From NCBI RefSeq assembly GCF_000026205.1, contig NC_011047.1:1-64000 (forward strand): a stretch of DNA of 64,000 bases, given 5' to 3'. The DNA comes from Candidatus Phytoplasma mali (GTDB lineage Bacteria > Bacillota_I > Bacilli_A > Acholeplasmatales > Acholeplasmataceae). The translations under genes and the position numbers were made by a program. Shown here one piece after another: positions 17,321 to 27,193 of the stretch (position 1 is its first letter; the number at the start of each line of letters is the position of its first letter). The notes beneath the pieces were generated by a model, which was not told the origin of the DNA, ran no database searches, and saw only the letters and a program-made list of their open reading frames with translations.

Positions 17321-17803
17321 AAAAAATATTTTCTCTTACTTTCTTTTGACATTTGATTGATGTTTATATATATAGAAATAATATCTATATTTTTCATCAA
17401 AATATATAATTTGCATTCTGAAAAAGCTTTTAAATCCGTTAATTTTTAAATTCTAGTAATACAATTAAATTCTAATAAACACCATTAAAAAATAAATAAC
17501 AAACATTAAATTATTATTCTTCATTGCATATTAACTTATTAACCAATTAGAATTTTTTTTGAATCAAAATTTCTTATTTATTTAAAATATTTTCATATTT
17601 AAAAATGATGGACAATAATCAAAAATTAAAACTCAATAAAATAAACAGTTTTTAAAAGTTTACAAGAAAGAAATAACATTGAACACCGAAGTTTTCTAAA
17701 ACCTTAGACTTTTTTTAAAAATAATAAAATTTATTTTTAATAAATAAAAATATAATTTAAAAAATTCACTATTTATTTTAAAAATAAATAGTGCATTTTA
17801 TCA
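17321..17803. other. Intergenic stretch before the MacB-like gene
   Basis: AT-rich with no supportable gene. It holds the upstream region of the MacB-like gene, a small ATATAG repeat near 17370-17390, and at its right end a terminator for the next minus-strand gene. Confidence 0.45.
17767..17793 (-). terminator. Rho-independent terminator of the 192-residue gene
   Basis: CACTATTTATTT (17767-17778) pairs perfectly with 17782-17793 around a 3-base loop, 11 bp past the stop of the 17804-18382 gene. On the minus strand a T-rich tract follows. Confidence 0.75.
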
Positions 17804-18382
17804 TTATTTTTTGTTTTGTTGTGATAATAAAAATTCTTTTTGTTCAAAATTTTTTATATCTTCATATAATCTTTCTTTTTCATTTTCTAGTTGAATAATT
17901 GAATATTTATTTTTTTGGAATATTATATTCCCATTATAAACAACTTCCCAACAATAAATATAGAACAAACTAAATAAAGGATATGTTTCTTCATGATTTG
18001 GTAAATCAATAATATTATTAAATATTATACATATAATAGAAATAGTTGCGATTATAGATGTAAAAATTATTTGTATTTTTCCTAATGCGAATAAAGATCT
18101 TTCTTTTTTTGGATTATTTTTTGATATATCATAATTTTCTACTTTAAAATTAATATTTTTTTGAATTTTATTTTGTAAATTATTTATTTCTTGTAAAAAA
18201 TTTTTTTTTATGGAAATTTGTAATTCAATATCGCGTTTAAAAGCAAAAACTTTAAAAAAAGGATAAACACTAAACCATGCTAGACCTAAAGTCAAAACAC
18301 TTATAACAGTAACGAAAACTAATTGTACTGTACTTAATTTACTTTTATCCAAATTTATATTAATAGTTTGAATTTGATTCAT
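17804..18382 (-). CDS. Membrane protein with coiled-coil segments, unknown function
   Basis: A 192-residue protein with two hydrophobic segments near the N-terminus (about 20-36 and 38-50), a coiled coil (about 52-80), two more hydrophobic segments (about 100-122 and 132-148) and a second Glu/Lys/Gln coiled coil to the end. It matches no family I recognise. GGGAG lies a few bases before the ATG. It stands alone, with its own terminator, and a palindromic-element copy (18396-18470) lies in its promoter region. Confidence 0.6.
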   Translation of the reverse strand: MNQIQTININLDKSKLSTVQLVFVTVISVLTLGLAWFSVYPFFKVFAFKRDIELQISIKKNFLQEINNLQNKIQKNINFKVENYDISKNNPKKERSLFALGKIQIIFTSIIATISIICIIFNNIIDLPNHEETYPLFSLFYIYCWEVVYNGNIIFQKNKYSIIQLENEKERLYEDIKNFEQKEFLLSQQNKK

Positions 18383-18395
18383 TATTACTCCCTGA

Positions 18396-18470
18396 AATAT
18401 TGTATTTTTTTAGACTTTTAAAAAAAATAAAATAACTACTTAGATTTTTTTTTATTTTTTAAAACATTGA
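18396..18470 (-). mobile_element. Palindromic MITE-like element, degenerate partial copy
   Basis: It contains ATTGTATTTTTTTAGACTTT followed by AAAATAACTACTTAGA and a T-run. This matches the reverse strand of the complete element at 34561-34670 with a few changes. A second trace, GCAACGAAGTGTTACATTTT, lies about 40 bp further right. It sits immediately upstream of the 17804-18382 gene, so it may affect that promoter. Confidence 0.5.
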
Positions 18471-18676
18471 TTTTTTAAAATATTTTTAAAAAATCTTTAT
18501 GTTGCAACGAAGTGTTACATTTTTTTATTGAAAATTATTTATTTAACGGAATAATAATTTGGTATTTAATGTTTTATAAAAAATATAATTTCTAATAAAC
18601 TTCTTAATAACAATAATTAATTTATTAAAATTAATTTAAAAATAGCCATTATCATTATTTTTTGATAAAAACCATC

Positions 18677-19381
18677 TTAACCCCTATAAGAAAAATATCG
18701 ATTTTTAATAAAAGCTAATACATAATTATAAAAGTAAAATAAAATTGTTAAAATGATAGACATTAATAAAACTAAAAAATAACCTTGTCCACCTTCACTT
18801 GTAATATTAAAAATACCTTTGTTCATAGGATCAATAAATGAATAAGGATATTTAGTATTTTTGTTAAATAAACCTTGAAATAAAAAAAAGTAAAAATAAA
18901 CTAAAGGTTGAATTAAGCTAATATAAACTTTTTTCATATCTATCGGTGGAATATTTTTAAAAAAATAAAAAATAGTATATAAAATAGGAATTATAGTGTG
19001 ATGATAATGATAATAAGTTTCTAAGGAAAAACTGAAATCTTTAAGTTCTGTTGGACAAACAATAGTATGATTAATAATTGCAGTAAATAAAATAGATGTT
19101 AAAGTAATAAAAGCTAAACAAGAAAATTTAGGATTTTTTCTAAACGAAGTAAAAAATAAAGTCATTGTAATTAAAACTAAAATATTACTTTGATTAGTAT
19201 AATAATAAATTAAATCCAACCATGTCTTAGAACCTTTAATAGATGATTTTTGATAAATATTTTTTAATTGTATAGTAAAAATAATATAAACTATTAAAAT
19301 TAAACCCATTGCAAATAATATTTTAAAAACATTATCCGCGCGATGTTTAAATAATTTTTTAAATTGATTTTTCATATTCAT
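18677..19381 (-). CDS. Pr6Pr-family membrane protein
   Basis: This 234-residue protein has about seven hydrophobic segments. Conserved-looking spots are Tyr-Thr-Asn-Gln-Ser-Asn-Ile in helix 2, a His-rich patch Tyr-His-Tyr-His-His-Thr-Ile-Ile-Pro, and Tyr-Pro-Tyr-Ser-Phe-Ile-Asp-Pro before the last helix. These fit the Pr6Pr membrane-protein family, whose role is unknown. The C-terminal helix is followed by Lys/Arg. It is preceded by AAAGAAAG and has no operon partners. Confidence 0.65.
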   Translation of the reverse strand: MNMKNQFKKLFKHRADNVFKILFAMGLILIVYIIFTIQLKNIYQKSSIKGSKTWLDLIYYYTNQSNILVLITMTLFFTSFRKNPKFSCLAFITLTSILFTAIINHTIVCPTELKDFSFSLETYYHYHHTIIPILYTIFYFFKNIPPIDMKKVYISLIQPLVYFYFFLFQGLFNKNTKYPYSFIDPMNKGIFNITSEGGQGYFLVLLMSIILTILFYFYNYVLAFIKNRYFSYRG

Positions 19382-19481
19382 TAAATTTCTTTCTTTATTT
19401 TTTTTAAAATTAACTTTAAATATAAAAATTATGAAATTAAATTTTTCTATCCAAATATTAAATAATTAAAAATATTAATCT

Positions 19482-20978
19482 TTAATTAAATAAATATTTA
19501 TCTTCTAAATATTTTAAAAAAGTATATGGATTAACTTCTTTTTCACCTGTCAATTGAAATAACATTTCTTCACTAGAATAAAGAGAACCAAAATTTCTAA
19601 AGTTTTGATTTAAATATTGATTTAAATTACTAAATTCTCCTTGAATGAAATCATTTTTAATGTTAGGATAAATAGTTTTAATTTTTTCCATAACCATCGC
19701 GGCTATAATCATACCGTTAGCATAACTTGGAAAATAACCAAAACAACCTGCTGACCAATGAACATCTTGTAAACAACCTTCAGTAAAATTTTTGGGTGAA
19801 ATACCTAAATAATCTTGCATTTTTTGATTCCAAACGGTTGGTAGTTCATCTAAAGATAATCGATCATTAATTAATAATTCTTCAATTTCAAAACGTAAAA
19901 TAATATGCAAACAATAAGTAACTTCATCAGAATAAATCCGAATGAAATCAGGTTTAACTTGATTAGCGGCTAAATATAAATTTTCCGTTTTAAATAAATC
20001 ATCATTTAAATTAAATTTTTGACTTAATAAATTAGTTAAATAATTTAAAAATTCTTTCGATTTACCAACTTGTTTTTCCATTAATAACGATTGACTTTCG
20101 TGAAATTGAAAACCTCGAGCATTACCAACAGGCTGATTTTTATATTTTTCAGGTAAATTTTGTTCATACAAAGCATGACCTGTTTCATGTACGGTAGCAT
20201 AAAAACTATTCAAAAAATTGTCTGCAGAATAATGAGTAGTTAAACGAACATCATGAGGAGTACCACCGCAAAAAGGATGAGCGGATTCATCTAAGCGACC
20301 CTTATTAGTATCGAAACCTAAAGTTTGCATAATTTGATAATTAATTTTTTTTTGTTGTTTAATTGGTAAAGAAATTTGTTGATATAAATGTTTTTTTAAT
20401 TGTTGTTTTTTTAAAATTTCTTTAATTAAAGGAGGTAATTTTTCTTTTAAAACCGCAAAGGTTTTTTTGATACTTTGGACTGTCGTTCCAGTATCATAAA
20501 GATCAATTAAAGCATCATATAATGATAAACCCAAAGCTTTAGCACGAACTTGAGCAATTTCCTTAGTATATTTAATAACTTCTGATAAATAAGGTTTAAA
20601 TAATTCATAATCATTATTAACTTTAGCTTTACGCCAAATTAAATCAGCTTGATTAGTGGCTAAAATCAATTTATTTTGTAATTCTTCAGAAATAATTTCT
20701 TTATTTTTAATTGTTAAAGCTATTTCTTTTAAATTAACTTGTTGCCATTGATCTAAATCTTTAATTTCTTTTTGAGCTTCTAAAAGCCAATTTTTATTTT
20801 CTTTCGAAATCAATAATTTACGAATAATATTATTTAAAGTAATAATTTCTTTAGTTCGACTATTTTCTGAACCATTTTTCATATTACAAGCAATATCCCA
20901 ACTTAATAAATTTAAAATATTACCTAAATGCCCAATTTCTTCAAATCTTTGTTCTAATTTATGATAATAAAAATTCAT
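19482..20978 (-). CDS. Metallocarboxypeptidase of the M32 family (carboxypeptidase Taq)
   Basis: A complete 498-residue cytosolic zinc carboxypeptidase that removes C-terminal amino acids from peptides. The zinc site is HETGH (264-268), with Glu294 in His-Glu-Ser-Gln-Ser as the third ligand. Other M32 signatures are His-Pro-Phe near 234-236, Asp-Val-Arg-Leu-Thr-Thr and Gly-Ile-Ser-Pro-Lys. Length is normal for the family. CAGGAGAAAAAA precedes the ATG. In a cell that lacks most amino-acid synthesis it would recycle imported or degraded peptides. Flanking genes are unrelated. Confidence 0.93.
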   Translation of the reverse strand: MNFYYHKLEQRFEEIGHLGNILNLLSWDIACNMKNGSENSRTKEIITLNNIIRKLLISKENKNWLLEAQKEIKDLDQWQQVNLKEIALTIKNKEIISEELQNKLILATNQADLIWRKAKVNNDYELFKPYLSEVIKYTKEIAQVRAKALGLSLYDALIDLYDTGTTVQSIKKTFAVLKEKLPPLIKEILKKQQLKKHLYQQISLPIKQQKKINYQIMQTLGFDTNKGRLDESAHPFCGGTPHDVRLTTHYSADNFLNSFYATVHETGHALYEQNLPEKYKNQPVGNARGFQFHESQSLLMEKQVGKSKEFLNYLTNLLSQKFNLNDDLFKTENLYLAANQVKPDFIRIYSDEVTYCLHIILRFEIEELLINDRLSLDELPTVWNQKMQDYLGISPKNFTEGCLQDVHWSAGCFGYFPSYANGMIIAAMVMEKIKTIYPNIKNDFIQGEFSNLNQYLNQNFRNFGSLYSSEEMLFQLTGEKEVNPYTFLKYLEDKYLFN

Positions 20979-21130
20979 TTTTTTCTCCTGAAATTAAATT
21001 TTAATTTACATTTTTTTTAAATAAAAAAAATTAACCTAAAAAATAAAATCATGATTATTAAATCAAAAAAATAATCATTATTATAAATATTATATATTTT
21101 TTTATAAAATTTCAACTATAACAAATAAAA

Positions 21131-21240
21131 AAATAAAAAAAACTACTTTTTTAGAAATTATTAATAATAAATAAGAAAAATAAATAAAAAAACTACTTTT
21201 TTAGAAATTATTAATAATAAATAAGAAAAATAAATAAAAA
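21131..21240. repeat. 50-bp noncoding tandem repeat, two copies and part of a third
   Basis: The unit containing AACTACTTTTTTAGAAATTA starts twice with a 50-bp period (AACTACTTTT at 21141 and 21191), and a third begins at 21231. It lies between the M32 peptidase and a large surface-protein gene. It is a candidate variable-number locus. Confidence 0.8.
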
Positions 21241-21307
21241 AATAAGAACTAAATGTTTAAATTTTTTTTAATTATTTGAAAGAAATTTAAACATTTATAT
21301 TCTTATT
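21241..21307 (-). terminator. Long hairpin terminating the three-repeat surface protein
   Basis: AATAAGAA, an internal mismatch, then AAATGTTTAAATTT pair with AAATTTAAACATTT, a mismatch, then TTCTTATT. The stem has about 22 bp and lies 40 bp past the stop codon. The sequence beyond is A-rich on the plus strand, giving T's on the minus strand. Confidence 0.65.
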
Positions 21308-21347
21308 TTCGTACTAAAAATATTTTTTTTAATTTTAAAATATTATA

Positions 21348-23597
21348 TTATTGTCTATTTTTATTTTTAAAAATTTTAAAAGCGATAAAACCTATAGTAA
21401 CCACAAAAACAATAGTTATAACATATATCCACCAAGAAATTCCTTGGTCTTGAGTTGTTGCTGTTGTTTGGTCTTGAGTTGTTGTTTTTTGTTCTTGGTT
21501 AGTTTTTGTTTTAGTTTCTGTAACTTCCAACGGAATTACTTTTGTATTACTAAAATTTAGTCCTGTACGATTTCCGTCTATATCTATTGTTTTACCTGAT
21601 AAAATTAAATCTTGTTTTGTTTCAGAAAATTTTATTTCCAAATCTTTTGATTCTAATAATATCATAGGATTGTGTGTTTTAATAAAATCAACAATAAGTT
21701 TATATTTGTTAGGATCTGAGTTGTTTGAGTTTTTCATTGTGTTAAATTGTTCTTCTGTTAATGTAATTTTTGTTGTTGATGACGGTAAAAAAATGTCATT
21801 AAGATTATTACTAAATGTTAATTGTAATTCATTTTGAACAAAATCACTTTGATTTTCAGTTTTTACTTTTAATTTAAATGTTTTTAATCTATAATTCCAG
21901 TCTCCTATCTCTACTTTACCTGATAATGCTGCCGGTATATTATTAGTAATAACTGATGAAAATTGGTCATTTTTAACTGTTTGTTGGTCTGTTGAAACAT
22001 CCCATGCTTCAAATCTTACAGGTCCCACAGTTAAAGAATTATGATTTTTGTTTTCAATTAATTTTTTTAAATCTGTTTTTTGTAATGATTGTTGATTTTC
22101 GCCTGATGTATTTTGATTTTGTCTATCGTCCCTGTTGTTATTTTTTGATTGGGATGATTTTGTTGAATCTTCATCAACTACTTTAACTTTCAATGTAGTC
22201 ATTTTACTATTAATCAATTTATAACTTTTATTTTCTGGTGTACCAGTGTTTTTACCTTTTAATATAACGTTTTTTGTTGATGAATCAAAATCTACATCAA
22301 AATCACTCGCTAATAATTCTGTAAAAGGATTTAATTCTTTAATATTTTGAAAAATAAATTCGTATTTTGCTGATTTTTTAATACTTTTATTGTTTATTTC
22401 TTCATATTTTTTTGTGTCTATTTCGAAATTGTCTAACAATTTAAGTCTTTCAAGATCATTATCAAATGATAATTCTACTAGATCATTGTTTGCAGACAAA
22501 ATTGTTGTTTTCTTGCCTGTATTTAATAATTTTATTTTAACTTTTTTATTTGTGTCGTCAAATGTAATTCCATAATCGTCTTTTGTTATTGCAAGTAATT
22601 TATCTTGATTGTCTTTTGTTGGTAATATTTTTGTTATCAAATATGTTTTAATTTTTTCTTTTTGTGCTTCAGTTGTTAGTGTTGCGTTTGCGTCTGTTGT
22701 CTCTTTTTTTATAGGACCAATATATAAACTATTGTTATTTTTTGCTTTAATAAATGTTTCTGCATCTTGTAATGCGGGCGAAACATTTAAATCAATAGTT
22801 TTTTCTCCTCTAAAATTTAAAAATTCACTTTTATCGTCTGCTTTTCCTTGAGTTTTACCTGATAATTTAACTTGTTTCACACCATTGTTATTAACAGTAA
22901 TTATTGTAAAATTTTTAAATTCTTGGTCATCTAATTTTGTAAAAGGATTTAATTTATTTATATCCTGAATAATTGTTTTAACTATTTCTTTATATTTGTT
23001 ATTGTGTGTTTGATTTGCTTTTCTTTTTTGTGATTCTGTTGATTCTAAATCTTCAAGTAGACCTTTTTCCAATATTTCAAAGTCTGCAAATGCTAATACA
23101 GTTTTTTTGTCTGTTGATGTTGTTGGAACTCTAAGTTTAGTAAGATCATTAGAAAAGGTAAATGCTGTTTTTGCATCGTCTCCTTCTAAGAATAAAGTTT
23201 TTTTGTCTTCTTTCACTTTTGCAACAATTTTTAAATCTTTAATTGTTCCATCAGTTACTTTTAAAACACCTGCTGCATCACCTTCAGCGATTTCTACTGA
23301 AAGGTCATAATTGTCTTTTATACCATCTATTTGGTCAAATTCTGTTTTTAATAATGATTTTATTGCATCTATTTGGTCTGATTTTATTGTATATGTGTTT
23401 GGTGTTGATTTACCATCAAATACCTTATGTTCTATAGGGCTAATTTTTATTGCTCGAGCATCAACTAATGCTTTAAAATCTTTTTTTTCAGCACTTATTG
23501 GAACACTAACAATAAATGCCAAAAACATTAAACATATCGCAAAAAAATAAAATAATATATTTAAATTTTTTTTATTTTTAAAATTCGATGTAAACAT
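21348..23597 (-). CDS. Large surface protein made of three diverged repeats
   Basis: This 749-residue protein has a signal peptide (about 1-36), three repeats of roughly 190-235 residues (41-275, 280-475, 510-695), a Thr/Gln-rich spacer (697-718) and one C-terminal membrane helix (721-741) followed by Lys. Repeat landmarks are Asn-Ser-Leu-(Tyr/Thr)-(Ile/Val)-Gly-Pro, present in repeats 2 and 3, and (Leu/His)-Asn-Pro-(Phe/Met) followed by a Leu-rich acidic stretch, present in all three. Each repeat also has a Phe-Ser-Asn/Phe-Asp-Asn-Asp-Leu element. The plan means about 680 residues exposed at the cell surface. AAGGAG precedes the ATG. No enzyme motif is seen; adhesion or antigenic roles are inference. 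Confidence 0.8.
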   Translation of the reverse strand: MFTSNFKNKKNLNILFYFFAICLMFLAFIVSVPISAEKKDFKALVDARAIKISPIEHKVFDGKSTPNTYTIKSDQIDAIKSLLKTEFDQIDGIKDNYDLSVEIAEGDAAGVLKVTDGTIKDLKIVAKVKEDKKTLFLEGDDAKTAFTFSNDLTKLRVPTTSTDKKTVLAFADFEILEKGLLEDLESTESQKRKANQTHNNKYKEIVKTIIQDINKLNPFTKLDDQEFKNFTIITVNNNGVKQVKLSGKTQGKADDKSEFLNFRGEKTIDLNVSPALQDAETFIKAKNNNSLYIGPIKKETTDANATLTTEAQKEKIKTYLITKILPTKDNQDKLLAITKDDYGITFDDTNKKVKIKLLNTGKKTTILSANNDLVELSFDNDLERLKLLDNFEIDTKKYEEINNKSIKKSAKYEFIFQNIKELNPFTELLASDFDVDFDSSTKNVILKGKNTGTPENKSYKLINSKMTTLKVKVVDEDSTKSSQSKNNNRDDRQNQNTSGENQQSLQKTDLKKLIENKNHNSLTVGPVRFEAWDVSTDQQTVKNDQFSSVITNNIPAALSGKVEIGDWNYRLKTFKLKVKTENQSDFVQNELQLTFSNNLNDIFLPSSTTKITLTEEQFNTMKNSNNSDPNKYKLIVDFIKTHNPMILLESKDLEIKFSETKQDLILSGKTIDIDGNRTGLNFSNTKVIPLEVTETKTKTNQEQKTTTQDQTTATTQDQGISWWIYVITIVFVVTIGFIAFKIFKNKNRQ

Positions 23598-23868
23598 AAA
23601 ACTTTTTTTTACTCCTTTATATTTCTTAATAATATTATTATTAATAAAAAAAATTTAAATATATTATTTATTAACAAAATAACAAATAAAAAAATAAACA
23701 TACTAATTTTTTTATTATATTCTTTAAGTATAATTATAAAAAATAAAAATTCAAGTAAAATGCAAAAAAATAAATTGATCTTATTTTTTTAATATCTGTT
23801 CCCAATCCATCGATCAATTATTAATTTTAAAAATTTTTCATCAAAAATCTGAAAAATAGTTAATTATA
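23598..23868. other. Intergenic stretch, no feature seen
   Basis: AT-rich upstream region of the surface-protein gene. Only the AAGGAG ribosome-binding site near 23613 can be pointed to. Confidence 0.4.
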
Positions 23869-24639
23869 CTAAATTTCATCTAAAAGAACAGCTAATTTAT
23901 AAAAATTAATCCAACTAAAAAAATTACCAATTAATAAAGGTAGTGCCAAAATGAAATAATAAATTTTTAAAAACATTGCATTCAAAATTAAATTATGATT
24001 AATAAAAAAAATAATAAACAAAAATAAAAAAGGTAATACCAAAAAAGTTAAAAAATACATTTTAATAACGAAAAAATGTCTTTTTTGAAATTCTGAAAAA
24101 TGAATATCATGCTCTTCTTGACGAATAATTTTGGAGATTACTTTTTTTTCTAAATAATCTAAAAAAATAAAAATTTTTAATCTATTATAAACATATAATA
24201 CCCAAGAAACTATCAATATTAAAAAAATTAAAAATATGATCAATAAAATAGAACCTAAAATAATAATACGATCTATATTGAGAGTATCAGTCGTCATCAT
24301 CTGCAAAATAAATTTATTTAATGCCAATTCTTCAGTAGGAGCATAAAAACAAATTTTAATTATCAAAATAAATCCTAGTAAAAATAAACCCCAACTAATC
24401 AAATATCTTTTAAAAAAGAGACGTTTAGAATCTAAAAACATATATTTTTTTTTTAATTCATCACATCTGTGATTAACAATTACATCATTTAAAGTCCAAG
24501 TTAATAAAAAAAATAATTTTAAATAAAAATGAAAAACATTAAATGATGGATCAAAAAACTTCAGACCTATCAATATCAAACTCATTAAAGTCAAAAATAA
24601 ATTAATAAAAAAGATTTTTTTAAATTTATTTAAAATCAA
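23869..24639 (-). CDS. Six-helix membrane protein, unknown function, TTG start
   Basis: This 256-residue protein has about six hydrophobic segments and a basic loop with Arg-Gln-Glu-Glu-His-Asp-Ile-His between helices 4 and 5. It shows two halves of three helices each but no known motif. The chosen TTG at 24639-24637 is supported by GGAGG (24648-24652) eight bases upstream. It could be a permease component, but no ATPase is nearby. Confidence 0.65.
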   Translation of the reverse strand: MILNKFKKIFFINLFLTLMSLILIGLKFFDPSFNVFHFYLKLFFLLTWTLNDVIVNHRCDELKKKYMFLDSKRLFFKRYLISWGLFLLGFILIIKICFYAPTEELALNKFILQMMTTDTLNIDRIIILGSILLIIFLIFLILIVSWVLYVYNRLKIFIFLDYLEKKVISKIIRQEEHDIHFSEFQKRHFFVIKMYFLTFLVLPFLFLFIIFFINHNLILNAMFLKIYYFILALPLLIGNFFSWINFYKLAVLLDEI

Positions 24640-25380
24640 ATTTTATACCTCCAAATTCATCAAATATATTTTTATTTTCCCAATGAAAATAATTAAAGAT
24701 AAAAAATTATCATTTAAAAAATTTCTTTAAATTATAATTATTATAATCAATTAATGAAATCAAAATGAAAATAATGCTAAAATAAAAAAAATCAATAATA
24801 ATAAATATTAATATTTATATTTATAATTGAGTTATTTTATTAACTCTGATTGAAAGAAAAACTAAAAAAAATAAACCTGGTAAATAAAAAAATGATATTT
24901 TTTTCCGAAGATAAAATAAAAAGAAATCTCCTGTTTACTCAACTATCAAATAATTAATATTGGAGTAAAGAAATTTTTTAAAGTAATATTGATTATCTTC
25001 TTTTTATGGATTATAAGACTGATTAAAAATATTTTCAAAATTAGAAGATTAGTTAATTATTAACTGTTTATATATATGATGCTTTATGAAAATAAATTAA
25101 TGATGTATTATCAATTCTAAAAAATATTTTCTTATTTAATAAATTTATTTTTCCGAAACCAATTTAATTGACACTGATTTCGAGATTCAATTTCATATTT
25201 TAATCATCATTGACAAATAAAAAAATAATAAATTAAAAAAGACTAGCTCGATCATAGCTAGTCTAATTATTAATGGTTTAATTTGAAAAAATCTCAAACA
25301 AATCAAAAAATTTATCAATATTAATAACATCATCATACTATTTTAACTATCAACAATGTTGTTGTTATTAATTAATTTTA
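24640..25380. other. Gene-free stretch of about 740 bp
   Basis: AT-rich with no supportable gene. It includes the GGAGG of the preceding gene, a small GAGTTA/TAACTC hairpin near 24830, and the 2HCT terminator at 25241-25263. Confidence 0.5.
25241..25263 (-). terminator. Terminator of the 2HCT carrier gene
   Basis: GACTAGCT (25241-25248) pairs perfectly with AGCTAGTC (25256-25263) around a 7-base loop. On the minus strand a run of six T's follows. It lies about 120 bp past the stop of the carrier gene. Confidence 0.8.
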
Positions 25381-26754
25381 TTAAGATGTATAAAAATATT
25401 GAAAACTTAAAGACGAAATAAAAAAAATCATTGGTCCAATAATACGAGTAGTAATGTTCATTAAAGGCAATAAATCTAGTTTTTTACTAATAGTGATAAT
25501 TCCGCCAAATTCTGGAGAATCACCAACACTGTGAGAACCTAGACCGGCAGTTAAGGCAGCTTCTAATGCATAAAAACCAAATTTTTTCGCCAGTAAAAGA
25601 GAAATTAAAGTTACTGTTAATAAAGAAGTTAAAACTAATAAAATTATCTTGGATGCCGTTAAAGCTGCTAATAAAATTTTCCAATTAGTAGTTAAACTAA
25701 AACCAACCAACATAGGAGCAGCAAAATTAGTAGTCATAAATTTACCAGTTTGAATCAAATTCCCTTGAAAACTGATAGGCATTAAATTAAATAATTTAAA
25801 AATAAATAATAAAATTATCATAAATACTAAAACAAAATCGTTATTTTTAAAAAAGACAAAACTTAATACACGTCCCAACATATAAAAAGCAATCGCTATT
25901 AACAATCCTGTTCTGATATCGGACAGTTCAAATAATTTTTTATTTTTATTTGTCAAATCACTTTTATTTTTATTTTTAATATATTCTAATTGACCTTGAC
26001 CATTTAATTTCGTTTTATTTAAATAATTACACAATAAACTCGTGAAAACAATCGCCAGTATACGAGTTAAAATTAAAGGAGCAATTAAAAATGCACGTAA
26101 TTCAAAGTTATTTATTTTCGATGATACTCTTCCGTACAGACCATTAGTCAGACCATTAACACCAAAATTAACTCCCCCATTAGTTATAGGAACAAAAACA
26201 TAAAAAATAGCATCTAAGAAGGAACCTTTGGAAATAAATCCTTTAGGAACTGAAAAGTGTAATAAATGTCCTATTCCTCCAACCAATAAAAAAGCAACCG
26301 TAACAGAAATTAAAGTTAAAGGAAGAAATTTCTTCATAGATTTTTTTAATAATTTATTATCAATGCTAAAAATACTACCTGCAATTACTAAAAGAATAAA
26401 AAAATGAGGAAAATTAATACCTTTATTAAAAAAATCTTCATGAAATTTTTCTACTAATTTCGGTGATATTACCTTTTGATAAACTAAATAAGAAGGAACT
26501 AAAGCACATAATAAAAAACTTAGTCCGAATTTATTCAAAAAAGGGATCATATTACCGACAAAATGTAAAAAAATACCTAAAACCATACATAATAATAAAG
26601 GTGTAAATAATTGTTGATAATATGAAGCAGTATTTTGTTTAAACATATAAACATTTAAAACACAAATAAACATTAAACCTAAAAAAAATAAAGATTTTAA
26701 ACTAAAAATTTCATATTTGTTATTTTTATTTTTTATAATATTGGCTTCTTTCAT
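25381..26754 (-). CDS. 2-hydroxycarboxylate (malate/citrate) sodium symporter
   Basis: This 457-residue protein has eleven or so hydrophobic segments in two halves, as in the 2HCT family (CitS, MaeN/MaeP). The last third has the family signature: a Gly-Leu-Gly-Ser-His-Ser-Val-Gly-Asp re-entrant stretch, then Leu-Pro-Leu-Met-Asn-Ile-Thr-Thr-Arg-Ile. A matching Asn-Gly-Gly-Val-Asn-Phe-Gly-Val lies in the first half. It imports malate or a similar acid from the host, thought to be a main phytoplasma carbon source. The substrate itself cannot be read from the sequence. It has its own terminator. Confidence 0.88.
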   Translation of the reverse strand: MKEANIIKNKNNKYEIFSLKSLFFLGLMFICVLNVYMFKQNTASYYQQLFTPLLLCMVLGIFLHFVGNMIPFLNKFGLSFLLCALVPSYLVYQKVISPKLVEKFHEDFFNKGINFPHFFILLVIAGSIFSIDNKLLKKSMKKFLPLTLISVTVAFLLVGGIGHLLHFSVPKGFISKGSFLDAIFYVFVPITNGGVNFGVNGLTNGLYGRVSSKINNFELRAFLIAPLILTRILAIVFTSLLCNYLNKTKLNGQGQLEYIKNKNKSDLTNKNKKLFELSDIRTGLLIAIAFYMLGRVLSFVFFKNNDFVLVFMIILLFIFKLFNLMPISFQGNLIQTGKFMTTNFAAPMLVGFSLTTNWKILLAALTASKIILLVLTSLLTVTLISLLLAKKFGFYALEAALTAGLGSHSVGDSPEFGGIITISKKLDLLPLMNITTRIIGPMIFFISSLSFQYFYTS

Positions 26755-27193
26755 TTTAATTTCTTCACCTTTTCGATTTTTATAATAATTTTTTTTAAAA
26801 ATTCAAATTTTAATAAGATCTTATTCAAAATATCTTACTAATAATTATATGATAACATTTAATTTTTAAAAAAAACAATATTTAATTTTTATCATCACAA
26901 TATAACAAATAATCTTCATCTTTAACATTAGGTTTTCTAAATAAATTTTTTAAAATTAAAAATTTAAAAATATTGTCAATGAAAAAAAAAATAATTTAAC
27001 TTTAATTGAAAAATATGAAAATAAAATTCATCAAATACTGTTCAATTAAACTTAAAAATAATTGATAAAGAATTTAAAAAAATATCAAAGATAACTAATA
27101 ATGAAAAATTAAATCATTATCATTAAATAAAAAACTACAAAATTAACCATTAGTAAAAATAATTAAATTTTGTAGTCAATTAAATCCAAAATA
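26755..27193. other. Intergenic stretch before the 2HCT gene
   Basis: AT-rich; only the carrier's upstream region and the terminator at 27134-27176 are recognisable. Confidence 0.45.
27134..27176 (-). terminator. Terminator of the 239-residue surface protein
   Basis: An 11-bp perfect stem, ACTACAAAATT (27134-27144) with AATTTTGTAGT (27166-27176), about 20 bp past the stop. T's follow on the minus strand. Confidence 0.7.
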
